Counted from the first letter of the stretch, positions 16,445-25,255 are shown. The stretch is 45,221 nt of DNA from CAINDI01 sp037127585 (GCA_037127585.1 JBAXYB010000014.1:1-45221); one strand, 5' to 3'. Numbers and translations are program-made. The notes: a model not told the origin generated them from the sequence alone.

Positions 16445-16475
16445 CTCTCCCGCCTGCGGGCGAGAGGATGGCCAA
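16445..16475. repeat. Second repeat fragment, sharing 18 bp with the alpha-2-macroglobulin gene
   Basis: CTCTC (16445-16449) pairs with GAGAG (16462-16466) around CCGC/GCGG. The right arm with its flank (16458-16475, GGGCGAGAGGATGGCCAA) is identical to 37836-37853 inside the alpha-2-macroglobulin gene. It looks like part of the same repeat family as 16330-16378. Confidence 0.5.
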
Positions 16476-16530
16476 GAGAGGAGGCGTGGGGCTGCTCAAA
16501 GTTTAGAACTCTACCGGTGGCTTGGCAAAG

Positions 16531-16558
16531 TTGACTCGGGGCGCTGATCGGCTAAGAT
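16531..16558 (+). promoter_or_regulatory. Promoter of the second toxin-antitoxin pair
   Basis: TTGACT (16531-16536), 16-bp spacer, TAAGAT (16553-16558), then 6 nt to the antitoxin ATG with no Shine-Dalgarno. Leaderless arrangement. Confidence 0.62.
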
Positions 16559-16564
16559 GTTTGC

Positions 16565-16795
16565 ATGAGCCCGAAAGCTGAAAACGTGGTGAGCAGTGCC
16601 TTGCGACTGCCGCGGCAAGACCGGGCTTTCCTTGCGGAGAAACTGCTGGAGAGCTTGGATGAGGGGGAGACGTTCGAGATCAGCGACGCGTGGCGGACTG
16701 AAATCCAGCGCCGTCGGCAGGAGTTGAAGGCCGGTCAGGTCAAAGCCATCCCCGGTGACCAAGTGTTCGACGAAATCAGCCGGGAACTTCGGTGA
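16565..16795 (+). CDS. Addiction-module antitoxin (short helical type)
   Basis: 76 residues. The sequence opens with a helix-rich LRLPRQDRAFLAEKLLESLD motif and continues with a Trp-Arg-x-Glu-Ile-Arg-Arg-Arg helix (AWRTEIQRRRQEL) and VKAIPGDQVFDEI. That is the pattern of the PF09720/TIGR02574 antitoxin family, which pairs with ParE/RelE toxins. It overlaps the toxin start by 4 bp. It would neutralise the toxin and probably help repress the operon. Confidence 0.85.
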   Translation: MSPKAENVVSSALRLPRQDRAFLAEKLLESLDEGETFEISDAWRTEIQRRRQELKAGQVKAIPGDQVFDEISRELR

Positions 16796-17094
16796 AACCG
16801 TATCGGTTTCATCCCGATGCGCGGGCGGAATTCCACCAGTCGGCCCGCTATTACGAACTCCAAGAGCCGGGCTTGGGTCATCGGTTTATGGAAGCCGTGC
16901 GGACGGCGACCCGCAGCGTTCGTGACCGGCCCGCCCTGTACCGGGAAATTGAACCAGAGGTTCGGCAGTGTCGCGTGGTGAGTTTTCCCTACGGCATTAT
17001 TTTCCAAGAAGTGGAAGGTCAGATTGAAATCTTGGCGGTGATGCACCTACACCGGGAGCCGGGCTACTGGAAGGAACGGCGAACGGGTAGCTGA
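16792..17094 (+). CDS. ParE/RelE-type toxin
   Basis: 100 residues from a GTG that overlaps the antitoxin stop (GTGA, 16792-16795). RFHPDARAEFHQSARYYE, then LGHRFMEAV, RDRPALYREI, CRVVSFPYGIIFQEV and ILAVMHLHREPGYWKER follow the ParE/RelE fold from start to end, including the His-rich C-terminal strand. ParE members poison gyrase and RelE members cut mRNA; the sequence alone does not decide. The pair lies on the plus strand inside the minus-strand MoxR/VWA cluster. Confidence 0.87.
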   Translation: MKPYRFHPDARAEFHQSARYYELQEPGLGHRFMEAVRTATRSVRDRPALYREIEPEVRQCRVVSFPYGIIFQEVEGQIEILAVMHLHREPGYWKERRTGS

Positions 17095-17128
17095 AACCGG
17101 TTTGTGAAGCGATAGTGCCGCGAGAATA

Positions 17129-17755
17129 CTATTTGATTTTATCGAGGCGGAAATTCGTGAAGTACGATTTCCCCGCTTCCATTGTGCCGGCGTAGGCCAC
17201 CACCTTGAGAACGATGAACTCCGGCGGGCAATCCTTACCGGCGACTTTGATGGACGCCGGCAGGGTAAACTCGCGGGTGATCGTCGACCATTGCCGGCCG
17301 TGGCCCGGCGGATCGGGGAACTGCGCCCGGTAACACATGACTTTACCCGGCGCGCCGTTCGTGCCGGGAATGACAAACAGACTCGTGTTCTGTTTACCGT
17401 CCGGCCGCGGGTCGGTCGTGTACGCCTCGGCGTGAAGCTTCGCCCCGAAATCCCACGTCAGACAATCGATCGACGCCCGGTACGTCGCGCCGGGCACGGC
17501 CGGGATGAAGGCGGTTTCCACTTTGCCACCTTCATTGCCGGCCACGCCGGGCGGCAGGTTAAGTTCGATGCATTTGCGACCGGCCTGACTGACCACCTTC
17601 ATGTAGCCGGCATTCTTCACATACCGGCTCTGGTACGGGAAATCGATCCGCCAACTTTTCAACGGGTCCGGGCCGGTAAAGTCGCCGTTCGGTACGAGAT
17701 TTTGTTGGGCGTGCGCCGCGCCGAGCAAGAGTGCGAAAAGAAAAATTGTTCTCAT
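17129..17755 (-). CDS. Exported protein with a carbohydrate-binding-like beta-sandwich
   Basis: 208 residues from ATG 17755, which overlaps the upstream stop as ATGA; a longer frame to the right has no support. A signal peptide (RTIFLFALLLGAAHAQ) precedes NLVPNGDFTGPDPLKSW, the usual opening of galactose-binding-like/CBM domains, and the protein ends FTNFRLDKI, their usual closing strand. It would be extracytoplasmic. Coupling to the VWA gene places it in the same cluster. Confidence 0.75.
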   Translation of the reverse strand: MRTIFLFALLLGAAHAQQNLVPNGDFTGPDPLKSWRIDFPYQSRYVKNAGYMKVVSQAGRKCIELNLPPGVAGNEGGKVETAFIPAVPGATYRASIDCLTWDFGAKLHAEAYTTDPRPDGKQNTSLFVIPGTNGAPGKVMCYRAQFPDPPGHGRQWSTITREFTLPASIKVAGKDCPPEFIVLKVVAYAGTMEAGKSYFTNFRLDKIK

Positions 17756-19965
17756 GGCAAATTCCAAAGTTTGCGGACAATCCAATCGGCGGCCAACATG
17801 GTCAGCAGAAAACCTAACAGCAGTGGATGATTCCACAAGTCCACAAGCTGAACGCGCGAGAAGTGTTGTTCTTCGACGCGCAGATCTTTGCTCCAGCCCG
17901 ACCATTCGCCCAGGGTGCTGAACTTGCCGTGGCTGGTTTCGGCCAACCGCGTGAGCAATTCGCGGTTGATCGGTTTGCCGGTAATCTCGGTGGCCGGGCG
18001 CGTGACGATGAAGCGGGTGCTAGCGTCGATGTTGGTGCCGCCGACGGCCGCCGTGGCTTCCGCTTTGTAAACGCCCGGCACATAGAGATCAATCGAGCTG
18101 CGGTACCCCGGCACTTGCCGGCCGTCAGTGGTCTGCAGCAGGGCCGGCTGGAGCGTGTACTCGAACAGCTTTTCGTCCGGGGTGTGAACCCGAACCGCGA
18201 CGGTGGCGGGATGTTTGGCGGATTGCGTGGTGAGAATCGCGCGTACATCCGGCTTTTCGCCGGTCAAATAGCTCGTCTTGTCGGTAAATAATTCCAGCCG
18301 GTTGTCCGCGAGTTTGTTTTGTTCTTTCGGAATCAGCCAGTCCATCAACTGCGCCCAGAACGTGTCGTAGGGCGACCGCGTCCCGATCCAACTCTTCGCC
18401 GCCAACCGCCACCGCCAAATCGTATCCGTCAACACCGCTACCACGCGCCCCTGCCCGAACCGGTTCGCCACCACCAGCGGCGCGCGCGTCTCCCCCAGAT
18501 TGACCTGCACCAACACCTCCGCCGTCGGCGAGACGTCCGTCACGAGATCGCACGTCAGCAACGGCGGCAAGTCATTCATCTTCGCGAACAGCGCACCGAA
18601 CACCGGATGATGCAAGCCGGCGGGAGTGATCTCGACCGGGAACTTCCCCTCGCGATAAACCGTCTGCGCGTCGAGCTTGACCGGCAACAACTCGCGCACC
18701 GGCGTTTCCGCCAGCGCCCCCGACCCGAGACTATTCGCGCCGCCCAACAACACAAGCGCCCCGCCCCGGTCGACAAATTCACGGATCGCCTGCCATCCCT
18801 CCGTCGGGATCGCCGCCGCCGGCAAATCGCCCAACACAATGACTGCGTATTTCGCCAACGCCGCCTGCGTAAACTCCAGCGGCTTCTTCTGCGAAACATT
18901 CCCGCGATCGGACATCTGCACCAGCCGGTTGTCCGTCCACCGCACATACGTTACCAGTTGCAGATTCCGGTCGCTCACGAGCGCTTGCCGAAGATACTTG
19001 AAATCGAACCCGAGCGCATTCTGCAGATACAAAACCCGGTTGCCCGCTTCGATCACCTCGATCAGGAACGGATAATTCTGCGACTCCTTGTCAGCGGCCG
19101 GGTCGGGAATCCGCAATTCGTACTGCGCCACACCCGGTAGCTCGTGTGTCACCGCCAACGTCGCTTCCCGCGTCTGTTCATCCTCGCCAAACGCGACCGT
19201 CGTCTCCTGAAAGCGTTCCCCGTCGCGCCACAACTCCAACCGAATCGTCTGCCCGCTCATGCCGGCGCCGCTGACGACCACGCGAATCTCCGTTTCCCAA
19301 CCGACCACCACGCGTTGCGGATGATCGACATTGACGATGGAGACACGCTTCGATTTCGGCTGGGCTTTGAATATCTTTTCCAACTCAAACGGAAAAACCG
19401 GTACGCCCATCGCCACCGACTCCAACGCCTTCGACCCGGCCACCGTGTCCAGCCCATCGCTCAACACCAGCACCCCCGCCAACGGCTGGCCGCGAAACCG
19501 ATCCTCCACCTGCCGGAGCGCGCCGAGCAGATTTGACCGGTCGCCCTTGGCGGAAAACTTACTCACGTCGTCGCCGGTCTCCGTCAGCTGCTGATCAAAA
19601 GTAAACACGCGCACATCAAAATCCTTGCGCGCCTGCGTCAGTGTTGGCGACTTGAAAAACTCCTGCACCTTTTCCGCGCGCCGCGGCTGGAGTTCGTCCA
19701 CCGGATCGCTCATGCTCTCCGACGTATCCACGAGCACCGCCAATTGCGGCCGCAACCCCGTCACTTCCTCATGGCGTTTTTGTGGCAGCGCCAACACCGT
19801 CAGGAAACCAAGTAACGCCACCGCCCGCAAACTCCATAACGTCGCGATCCGCCACTTCGACCGGAGCCCATAAAAGAAACTCCACCCCATCACCGCCAAA
19901 ATCACGACCGTGACCGCCGCCAACCACGGCCAGCCCAACACCGGACTAAAAACGAAATCGCTCAC
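17752..19965 (-). CDS. VWA-domain membrane protein with a GATase-like segment
   Basis: 737 residues from GTG 19965; an in-frame TTG at 19995 would add ten. GTG is preferred because a -10-like TAGTAC lies 10 nt before it. Two N-terminal membrane segments precede a von Willebrand A domain with the metal site AVLVDTSESMSD. A middle region (VIVLGDLPAAAIP ... FVDRGGALVLLGGANS) resembles the glutamine-amidotransferase-like fold common in these proteins. A final hydrophobic segment (LLLGFLLTMLAADWIV) anchors the C-terminus. Likely partner of the FHA-MoxR ATPase in a cell-envelope process; substrate unknown. First gene of the cluster. Confidence 0.85.
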   Translation of the reverse strand: MSDFVFSPVLGWPWLAAVTVVILAVMGWSFFYGLRSKWRIATLWSLRAVALLGFLTVLALPQKRHEEVTGLRPQLAVLVDTSESMSDPVDELQPRRAEKVQEFFKSPTLTQARKDFDVRVFTFDQQLTETGDDVSKFSAKGDRSNLLGALRQVEDRFRGQPLAGVLVLSDGLDTVAGSKALESVAMGVPVFPFELEKIFKAQPKSKRVSIVNVDHPQRVVVGWETEIRVVVSGAGMSGQTIRLELWRDGERFQETTVAFGEDEQTREATLAVTHELPGVAQYELRIPDPAADKESQNYPFLIEVIEAGNRVLYLQNALGFDFKYLRQALVSDRNLQLVTYVRWTDNRLVQMSDRGNVSQKKPLEFTQAALAKYAVIVLGDLPAAAIPTEGWQAIREFVDRGGALVLLGGANSLGSGALAETPVRELLPVKLDAQTVYREGKFPVEITPAGLHHPVFGALFAKMNDLPPLLTCDLVTDVSPTAEVLVQVNLGETRAPLVVANRFGQGRVVAVLTDTIWRWRLAAKSWIGTRSPYDTFWAQLMDWLIPKEQNKLADNRLELFTDKTSYLTGEKPDVRAILTTQSAKHPATVAVRVHTPDEKLFEYTLQPALLQTTDGRQVPGYRSSIDLYVPGVYKAEATAAVGGTNIDASTRFIVTRPATEITGKPINRELLTRLAETSHGKFSTLGEWSGWSKDLRVEEQHFSRVQLVDLWNHPLLLGFLLTMLAADWIVRKLWNLP

Positions 19966-19996
19966 GCCCGCGAGTGTACTAATTTGCCAAATCAAA

Positions 19997-20085
19997 GTGG
20001 AGGGCGAAGTGCCCTTCCCGGTCGCACAGGGCGTACCTCGACAATGCTGCCATCAGGAATAAGGACGGCGCGCCGCGCCGTCCAC
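19997..20085. repeat. Composite palindrome: two hairpins in an outer stem
   Basis: Outer arms GTGGA (19997-20001) and TCCAC (20081-20085). Left hairpin AGGGC (20001-20005) with GCCCT (20011-20015). Right hairpin a 10-bp GC-rich stem (20063-20072 with 20074-20083). It fills the gap between the end of the lyxose isomerase gene and the start of the VWA gene and has the same design as the elements at 31791 and 32513. Confidence 0.55.
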
Positions 20086-20093
20086 GATTGGGA

Positions 20094-20663
20094 TTACCCC
20101 TGTTCCCCGACCAAGCGCTCCAGCGGCGGTTCGTCTTCGACGATCTGGGGGAAGCGCCCGACTTTGGGGTTCACGAAGAAGTTGTCGTGGAGATCGTCGT
20201 TCTTTGTCGAGACTTCACCGATGATCACCTCGTCGCTCAACGCCCAGAACTCGTGATGGACCGGCGGCGGCAACGTGATGCGTTCGCCCGCGGTCAGATG
20301 GAAGATGTGCCCCGACGGGACGGTCTGCAGCGCGTTGTTGACTTGAATCTTACCGGTGGCGTTCCACTGGCCGGGCATGCCGAACCACACCTGCATCGAA
20401 ATCACGCCGGCGCGGCAGATGATGTCCTCCTTCTTTTTTTTGTGGCAATGCGACGGCACCGTCTGCCGGTGGGTCATGTAGATGGCCTTCTCGCTATACT
20501 CTTCCTCCAAGGCGAGATTGACCAGCACCGCGCCGTACCGGTGGAAATCGTTAAGGCCGAAATCGGTGGCGTCCCAACCCGGCCTCGGCGGCAAGGCAAA
20601 CTGGTGGTCGGCAAAACACCGTATGGCGTTCGCGAGGGCCGAATTGATCTCAGATCGTTTCAT
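20094..20663 (-). CDS. D-lyxose/D-mannose isomerase family protein (cupin)
   Basis: 189 residues. The cupin metal site reads SHCHKKKKEDII (His, His, Glu) and a later PPPVHHEFWAL (His), matching D-lyxose ketol-isomerases (PF07385). These interconvert D-lyxose and D-xylulose, and often D-mannose and D-fructose. Length and motif spacing are complete. Next to it lie an alpha-galactosidase remnant and a mannitol-1-phosphate dehydrogenase-like gene, so the mannose/fructose activity is plausible here. It has its own leaderless-type promoter. Confidence 0.9.
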   Translation of the reverse strand: MKRSEINSALANAIRCFADHQFALPPRPGWDATDFGLNDFHRYGAVLVNLALEEEYSEKAIYMTHRQTVPSHCHKKKKEDIICRAGVISMQVWFGMPGQWNATGKIQVNNALQTVPSGHIFHLTAGERITLPPPVHHEFWALSDEVIIGEVSTKNDDLHDNFFVNPKVGRFPQIVEDEPPLERLVGEQG

Positions 20664-20672
20664 GTTGTGGGG

Positions 20673-20702
20673 AGATTAACAAATTGCCGGCGGCGAAGGC
20701 AA
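20673..20702 (-). promoter_or_regulatory. Promoter of the lyxose/mannose isomerase gene
   Basis: Minus strand: TTGCCT (20702-20697), 18-bp spacer, TAATCT (20678-20673), 9 nt to the ATG at 20663. No Shine-Dalgarno. Confidence 0.58.
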
Positions 20703-20808
20703 GACCGGCTGGGGGACCGGGTACGATAGGAAGCGGGGGGCTGCGTCGCGAGGTTTGAAGTGAGGCCTGTAGTTCCACATCGTGTCGGGATGCAGTAAGG
20801 ACGCGGCT

Positions 20809-21252
20809 ATGAATAAGACACTCTCGGCAATGCTATTGTTGGTTCTGGCCGGGACAATGCCGCTGGGGCCGGCAACCGTCTGGCTGGACGAACTCGACAT
20901 CGGCAAGACGATGCAATGGTGGGGCAATCCGCAGCGGACAAAAATTCGAGCGCGGACTGGGCACTCATGCGGACAGTTCGCTGGTCATTGATCTGAAGGG
21001 CGGGTCGCGAAGACCGACAACCTCGAAGTGTTGGCCAAGGCCATGGAAGACGGCAGCCAAGCGGTCGGCTTGTTCAACCGCGGCGAGGGCGCGTTCAAGG
21101 TCACCGCAAAGTGGCGCGACCTCGGACTGACCGGCAAGCAAACCGTCCGCGACCTCTGGCGCCAGCAAGACCTCGGCGTGTTCGCCGACGAATTCACCGC
21201 CAGCGTGCCCCGGCACGGCGCCGTCCTGGTGCGCCTCGCGCCCGCGCGTTGA
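20809..21252 (+). pseudogene. Alpha-galactosidase (GH27 with NPCBM domain) pseudogene lacking the catalytic domain
   Basis: Pieces of one protein lie in different frames. A signal peptide and WLDELDIGKTMQWWGNPQ (from ATG 20809) run out of frame near 20938. The next frame gives FERGLGTHADSSLVIDLKGG, the NPCBM sugar-binding motif. At about 20998 the sequence jumps to KTDNLEVLAKAMEDGSQAVG and LFNRGEGAFKVTAKW to the stop at 21252, the C-terminal beta domain of GH27 enzymes. Around 300-400 catalytic residues are missing between them. It shows at least one frameshift and one large internal deletion, so no active enzyme is possible. Confidence 0.85.
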
Positions 21253-21265
21253 GGAGCCGGCCGGC

Positions 21266-21295
21266 TTGACAGTCGCCGCGCCGCTCCCCTAGCTT
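21266..21295 (+). promoter_or_regulatory. Promoter of the mannitol-1-phosphate dehydrogenase-like gene
   Basis: TTGACA (21266-21271), 18-bp spacer, TAGCTT (21290-21295), then 7 nt to the ATG at 21303. No Shine-Dalgarno; probably leaderless. Confidence 0.65.
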
Positions 21296-21302
21296 CGCCT
21301 CC

Positions 21303-22391
21303 ATGCAACCACGCGTTTTTGTTGGGTTTGGATTTGGGGCAATTCAGGGCGGCTTATTTCTGTACGAAGCCCACCGGTCGGGCAACTTCCAGCGCCTCGT
21401 CGTCGCCGAAGTCGTGCCGGAGGTTGTCGCCCGCGTCCGCAGCAATGCCGGGAAATACAAGGTCAACGTCGCAACCGCGAGCGGCTTGGAAACCCATGAA
21501 GTGACCGGCATCGAGATTTTCAATCCGACCGTGCCGGCGGATCGGGTGGAATTGGTGAACGCCATCCGGGTGGCCAGCGAGATTTGCACGGCCTTGCCGA
21601 GTGTGGATTTCTTCAACTCCGTCGCGCCGGTCTTGGCTGACGGCCTGCGCGGAAAAGAAATCCCGGCAGTCATCTACACAGCGGAGAACAACAATCACGC
21701 GGCGGAGTTCCTTGAAAAAGCCGTCGGGCCGGTCACGGCACCGGTGCAGTTCCTCAACACCGTCATTGGCAAAATGAGTGGCGTGATTCCCGGCTCCCGC
21801 GAGTTGCTGGTGGAAGAGTTCAACCGGATTCTCATCACCCAGATCACGTTGCCGGGTTTCAAGCGCGGGATTGAAGTCTTTGCGGAGAAACCGGATCTCT
21901 TGCCATTCGAAGAAGCGAAGCTCTACGGACATAATGCGGTTCACGCGTTGCTCGGCTATCTCGCGAACGCCAAAGGCCTGGAGTTCATGAGCGACATCGA
22001 CGCCGAGCTTCTGGAGTTTGGCCGGCAAGCGTTCCTCGAAGAATCCGGCCCCGCGCTCATCGCGAAACATGCCGGCGGCGATCCACTGTTTACGCCGGCG
22101 GGATACCGGGCGTATGCGGAAGATTTGTTGCCGCGGATGGTCAACCCCTACCTCCGCGATGCCGTCGCGCGCATCATCCGCGATCCGCAGCGCAAGCTGG
22201 CGTGGAATGACCGGCTCATCGGCACCATGCGGCTCGCGCTCGATGCCGGCATTCAGCCGGTCCGATTCGCGCGCGGCGCGGCGGCCGCACTGGAATTACT
22301 GGGCGAGCCGGACCCGCTCAAATTGTGGCCCGAGCCGGATCTGCCCGCCGGTCGCCACCAAGCGCTCCGGCAACTCATATGTCCACAGTAG
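21303..22391 (+). CDS. Mannitol-1-phosphate 5-dehydrogenase-like polyol dehydrogenase
   Basis: 362 residues, in the range of MtlD-type enzymes of the long-chain polyol dehydrogenase family, which reduce fructose 6-phosphate to mannitol 1-phosphate with NADH. A Rossmann start GFGFGAIQGG (about 8-17) replaces the common GxGxxGRG. AENNNHAAEF, FLNTVIGKMSG and YGHNAVHALLGYLA carry the Asn/Lys/His-type catalytic and substrate residues of the family. It overlaps the following transporter by 13 bp. A function in mannose-fructose-mannitol interconversion with the isomerase is inference. Confidence 0.85.
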   Translation: MQPRVFVGFGFGAIQGGLFLYEAHRSGNFQRLVVAEVVPEVVARVRSNAGKYKVNVATASGLETHEVTGIEIFNPTVPADRVELVNAIRVASEICTALPSVDFFNSVAPVLADGLRGKEIPAVIYTAENNNHAAEFLEKAVGPVTAPVQFLNTVIGKMSGVIPGSRELLVEEFNRILITQITLPGFKRGIEVFAEKPDLLPFEEAKLYGHNAVHALLGYLANAKGLEFMSDIDAELLEFGRQAFLEESGPALIAKHAGGDPLFTPAGYRAYAEDLLPRMVNPYLRDAVARIIRDPQRKLAWNDRLIGTMRLALDAGIQPVRFARGAAAALELLGEPDPLKLWPEPDLPAGRHQALRQLICPQ

Positions 22392-23284
22392 CACTCGGCA
22401 TCGGTTTTGGTTTGGTTGCGGCGACTTGTCAGTCGGCGACGTATCTCCAATCGCGGCATTTCGTCGGCCAGGAAAGTGGCGGGCGGCGGCGGTTACTTCT
22501 GCTGGGACACGGCATTCAAGCCGCGGTATGTCTCGCGCTGCTGCCGGTGCTCTGGCCGGCGAACATGCCGACGGTGGCGCAGTATGCGTTTCCGTTGTTC
22601 ATGGTTACCGCCGGTTTTTTGGTCGGGCAGGCGTCTTTATTTACCGCCTTGCGACACGTCGAAGCGTCCCGGGTCGCGCCGTTTCTGAGTATCAAGATTG
22701 TGATCCTCGCGACGCTGTCGTGGTTGGTCATGGGGCGGATGATCACCGGCTGGCAATGGGCCGCGGTCGGCGTCGCCGCGGCAGCGGCGTGGTTGTTGAA
22801 TTGGACGGGCGGAAAGCTGCCGGGCCGGACGGTTGTGACGATTTTGCTGACGGTGCTCGGGTATTCAATTTCCGATTTTTACATCAGCGTGTTGATCGAC
22901 AGGCTCGCGCCGGTCCCGCCGTTACGCGCGGCCATTGTGGGCGTGGCGTTATCGTACATTCTGTGCGGCGTGGCGGTCTTGCCGTTGTGGCTGACAGTTG
23001 GGCGTGTGAATCGGGCCGACCTCGGGCGGGCATTGCCGTATGCATTGACGTGGCTGGTGGGGATGGCTTTTTTGTATTCGTGCTTTGCGCTGATCGGCGT
23101 GGTGCTTGGCAATATCGTCCAATCCACCCGCGGCCTGATTTCGATCCTGCTCGCGCCGCTCCTGGCGCGCAGTGACGATTACGGCCACCTGGAAACTGCG
23201 CACCCGCCGCACGCGGTGTTGCGGCGCGCCAGTGTGGCGTTTTTTATGTTGGGCGCGGTTGCACTCTATGTCTGGGCCGGTTAG
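22379..23284 (+). CDS. DMT-superfamily (EamA-like) transporter
   Basis: 301 residues from ATG 22379, inside the end of the dehydrogenase gene. About ten hydrophobic segments span the whole length with few charged loops, typical of drug/metabolite transporters. The first segment starts at once (TVALGIGFGLVAATCQSATY). Inner-membrane permease; direction and substrate unknown, but coupling to the polyol dehydrogenase suggests a sugar, polyol or related metabolite. Confidence 0.82.
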   Translation: MSTVALGIGFGLVAATCQSATYLQSRHFVGQESGGRRRLLLLGHGIQAAVCLALLPVLWPANMPTVAQYAFPLFMVTAGFLVGQASLFTALRHVEASRVAPFLSIKIVILATLSWLVMGRMITGWQWAAVGVAAAAAWLLNWTGGKLPGRTVVTILLTVLGYSISDFYISVLIDRLAPVPPLRAAIVGVALSYILCGVAVLPLWLTVGRVNRADLGRALPYALTWLVGMAFLYSCFALIGVVLGNIVQSTRGLISILLAPLLARSDDYGHLETAHPPHAVLRRASVAFFMLGAVALYVWAG

Positions 23285-23323
23285 CAGCCAAAATCCCAGC
23301 GCGGTTTGATGTCCGCCGCCGGT

Positions 23324-24550
23324 CTAACTCCGCTTCCGCCGCGATAGAACCAGCATCACGACCGCGACAACTCCCGCACTGATCCCGAGCCAAAACAAGA
23401 CGGTTGGCGGTGGGGTCCTTTTGAAAGTCGCCGAGCCGAACTGCAGCCAGAAAGCGATTAGCATCGTCAACGAATTCAACATGCCGCGGGCGGCAAACAC
23501 CGCGCCGCGCCGAACGTCCTCGATTTGCGCCTGGAGTTTTGCGTCGATGTAAATCATGACCGTGGACGCGACCGCGCCGAGCACGACCACGGCCAGTGCC
23601 GCGCGCCAGACATTGGTTGTGAAACTCAACGCCACAAGAGCGCCGGCTGCGAGCAGCAATTGGGCGAACGGTAACCAATCCGATTTCGTCCACGGTTTAC
23701 CTTGTCCGAGCAAGCCGATCCCAATGCCGGCGCCAATCCCAGCCGCCGCAACGAGGTAGCCAACGCCACCGGTCCGCAACCCCAGCGTGTCCATTGCGTA
23801 ACCGACAAACACCACGACGAGCAGCCCCAGCAAAAACGCAAACACCGCCGACACCATCACCAGCGGCATCGCCGTCGGATGCTCCCACAAATAGGCGAGG
23901 CCGGTTTTGAATTCGCTCCAACCACCGACCTTGGTTTCCGTCACGGTCGTCGCGTGCGGATTCATTTGGATGCGGGCAAGCAACCCGACGCTCACCAAGT
24001 ACATCAGCGCATTGGCCGACACTGCCCACGGCACGCCGGCGTGTTCCGCCACAAACCCGCCGAGCGCGCGCCCACCGACGGTGACGATGGCCATGCTCGT
24101 GGCAAACAAAGTGTTGGCTTTCATAAGCTGCGCCGGTTCGACCAGATTCGGCAGCAACGCCGAGCGTGCCGGTAAATAGAATGTCGCCACGACCCCAATC
24201 GCGCCGATGCCGAGATACACCATGAGCAAGCTCTGTTGATCCACACGCCCGGCCAGCAGCGGCAACAACCACATGACGATGCCCACGACCACCACCGCCC
24301 GGAGCCCGTCGCTGATCATCAACACCGTGCGCCGTTGCCACCGGCCGAGGTAGACCATTGCGACCGGCCCAAGCACCAACGCCGGCAACGAGACGGCAAA
24401 AAATATTTTCGCCGTCTCAGCCCGTTCGTCGTAGCCGTGGACGCGAAATAATTCGAGCAACCCCATCTGCATCAGTGCATCCCCTAACGCCAACGCGATC
24501 TGGGAAATCCACAACCGCCGAAAGTTGATGTTGGCGAGCACCGTTTTCAT
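23324..24550 (-). CDS. Major facilitator superfamily transporter
   Basis: 408 residues with about 12 membrane segments. The A-loop-like GRWQRRTVLMISDGLRA between TM2 and TM3 is the MFS signature region. The wording resembles LplT/enterobactin-exporter-type carriers (inference only). The ATG directly follows the rluA stop (TAG then ATG), so translation is coupled; it ends convergently with the DMT transporter 40 bp away. Confidence 0.88.
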   Translation of the reverse strand: MKTVLANINFRRLWISQIALALGDALMQMGLLELFRVHGYDERAETAKIFFAVSLPALVLGPVAMVYLGRWQRRTVLMISDGLRAVVVVGIVMWLLPLLAGRVDQQSLLMVYLGIGAIGVVATFYLPARSALLPNLVEPAQLMKANTLFATSMAIVTVGGRALGGFVAEHAGVPWAVSANALMYLVSVGLLARIQMNPHATTVTETKVGGWSEFKTGLAYLWEHPTAMPLVMVSAVFAFLLGLLVVVFVGYAMDTLGLRTGGVGYLVAAAGIGAGIGIGLLGQGKPWTKSDWLPFAQLLLAAGALVALSFTTNVWRAALAVVVLGAVASTVMIYIDAKLQAQIEDVRRGAVFAARGMLNSLTMLIAFWLQFGSATFKRTPPPTVLFWLGISAGVVAVVMLVLSRRKRS

Positions 24551-25255
24551 CTATGACCGCCCCGCAATGAACCGCGCCATATCCTCCGGCAACGGTGCGT
24601 TCACTCGGACCGGCTCTTGGGTGTCGGGATGCCGGAAGGTCACCGCTGTCGCGTGTAAGGCATGCCGCGGAAGGAGCAGTTGGGCGAGCATCGCGTCCGT
24701 GACGCCGTGCTGAATGAATTCCAAATACCACTGCTCGTCCGGTCCGTAAATCTTATCGCCAACAATCGGATGTCCGAGCCACGCCAGGTGCACGCGGAGT
24801 TGGTGAGCGCGACCGGTCTTGGGCCGCAAGCGCACGATCGTGAAGCCGGTCAACCGGCGTTCCACTGTAAACTCCGTCACGCTCGGCTTACCGGCGGGAT
24901 CGATGACGCGCTTCGTATAAACCGGCCCGCCGGTCGTGACACCAATCGGTTGGTCAATCGTACCGGCGTCCTGCTGGAGTTCGCCCCAACAGATGGCGAC
25001 GTATTCCTTCGCGATTTCGCGCCGCAGAACTTGCTTGCCGAGATTCTTGCCGGCGCGCTCGGTCTTGGCGACGATCACGATGCCGCTGGTCTCGCGGTCG
25101 AGGCGGTTGATCAAGCGCGGGATCGCGATCCCGTGCGCTCGTAATTGCTCCGCTAGCGAAGTGTGCTCTGGTCGCGAGGGCGAATGACAGACGAGGTTGC
25201 CGGGTTTGTCCACGACCAGCACGTGCTCATCTTCCAAGAGAACGGCCAGCGTCAT
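24551..25255 (-). CDS. RluA-family rRNA/tRNA pseudouridine synthase
   Basis: 234 residues. The catalytic motif INRLDRETSGIV (about 49-60, Asp52 or so) is the RluA-family HRLDxxTSG box. KEYVAICWG, KTGRAHQLRVHLAWLGHPIVGD and HALHA follow in family order. No N-terminal S4 RNA-binding domain is present, as in the short RluA subgroup. Target position in RNA cannot be told. Overlaps the ABC gene end by 4 bp (ATGA). Confidence 0.93.
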   Translation of the reverse strand: MTLAVLLEDEHVLVVDKPGNLVCHSPSRPEHTSLAEQLRAHGIAIPRLINRLDRETSGIVIVAKTERAGKNLGKQVLRREIAKEYVAICWGELQQDAGTIDQPIGVTTGGPVYTKRVIDPAGKPSVTEFTVERRLTGFTIVRLRPKTGRAHQLRVHLAWLGHPIVGDKIYGPDEQWYLEFIQHGVTDAMLAQLLLPRHALHATAVTFRHPDTQEPVRVNAPLPEDMARFIAGRS

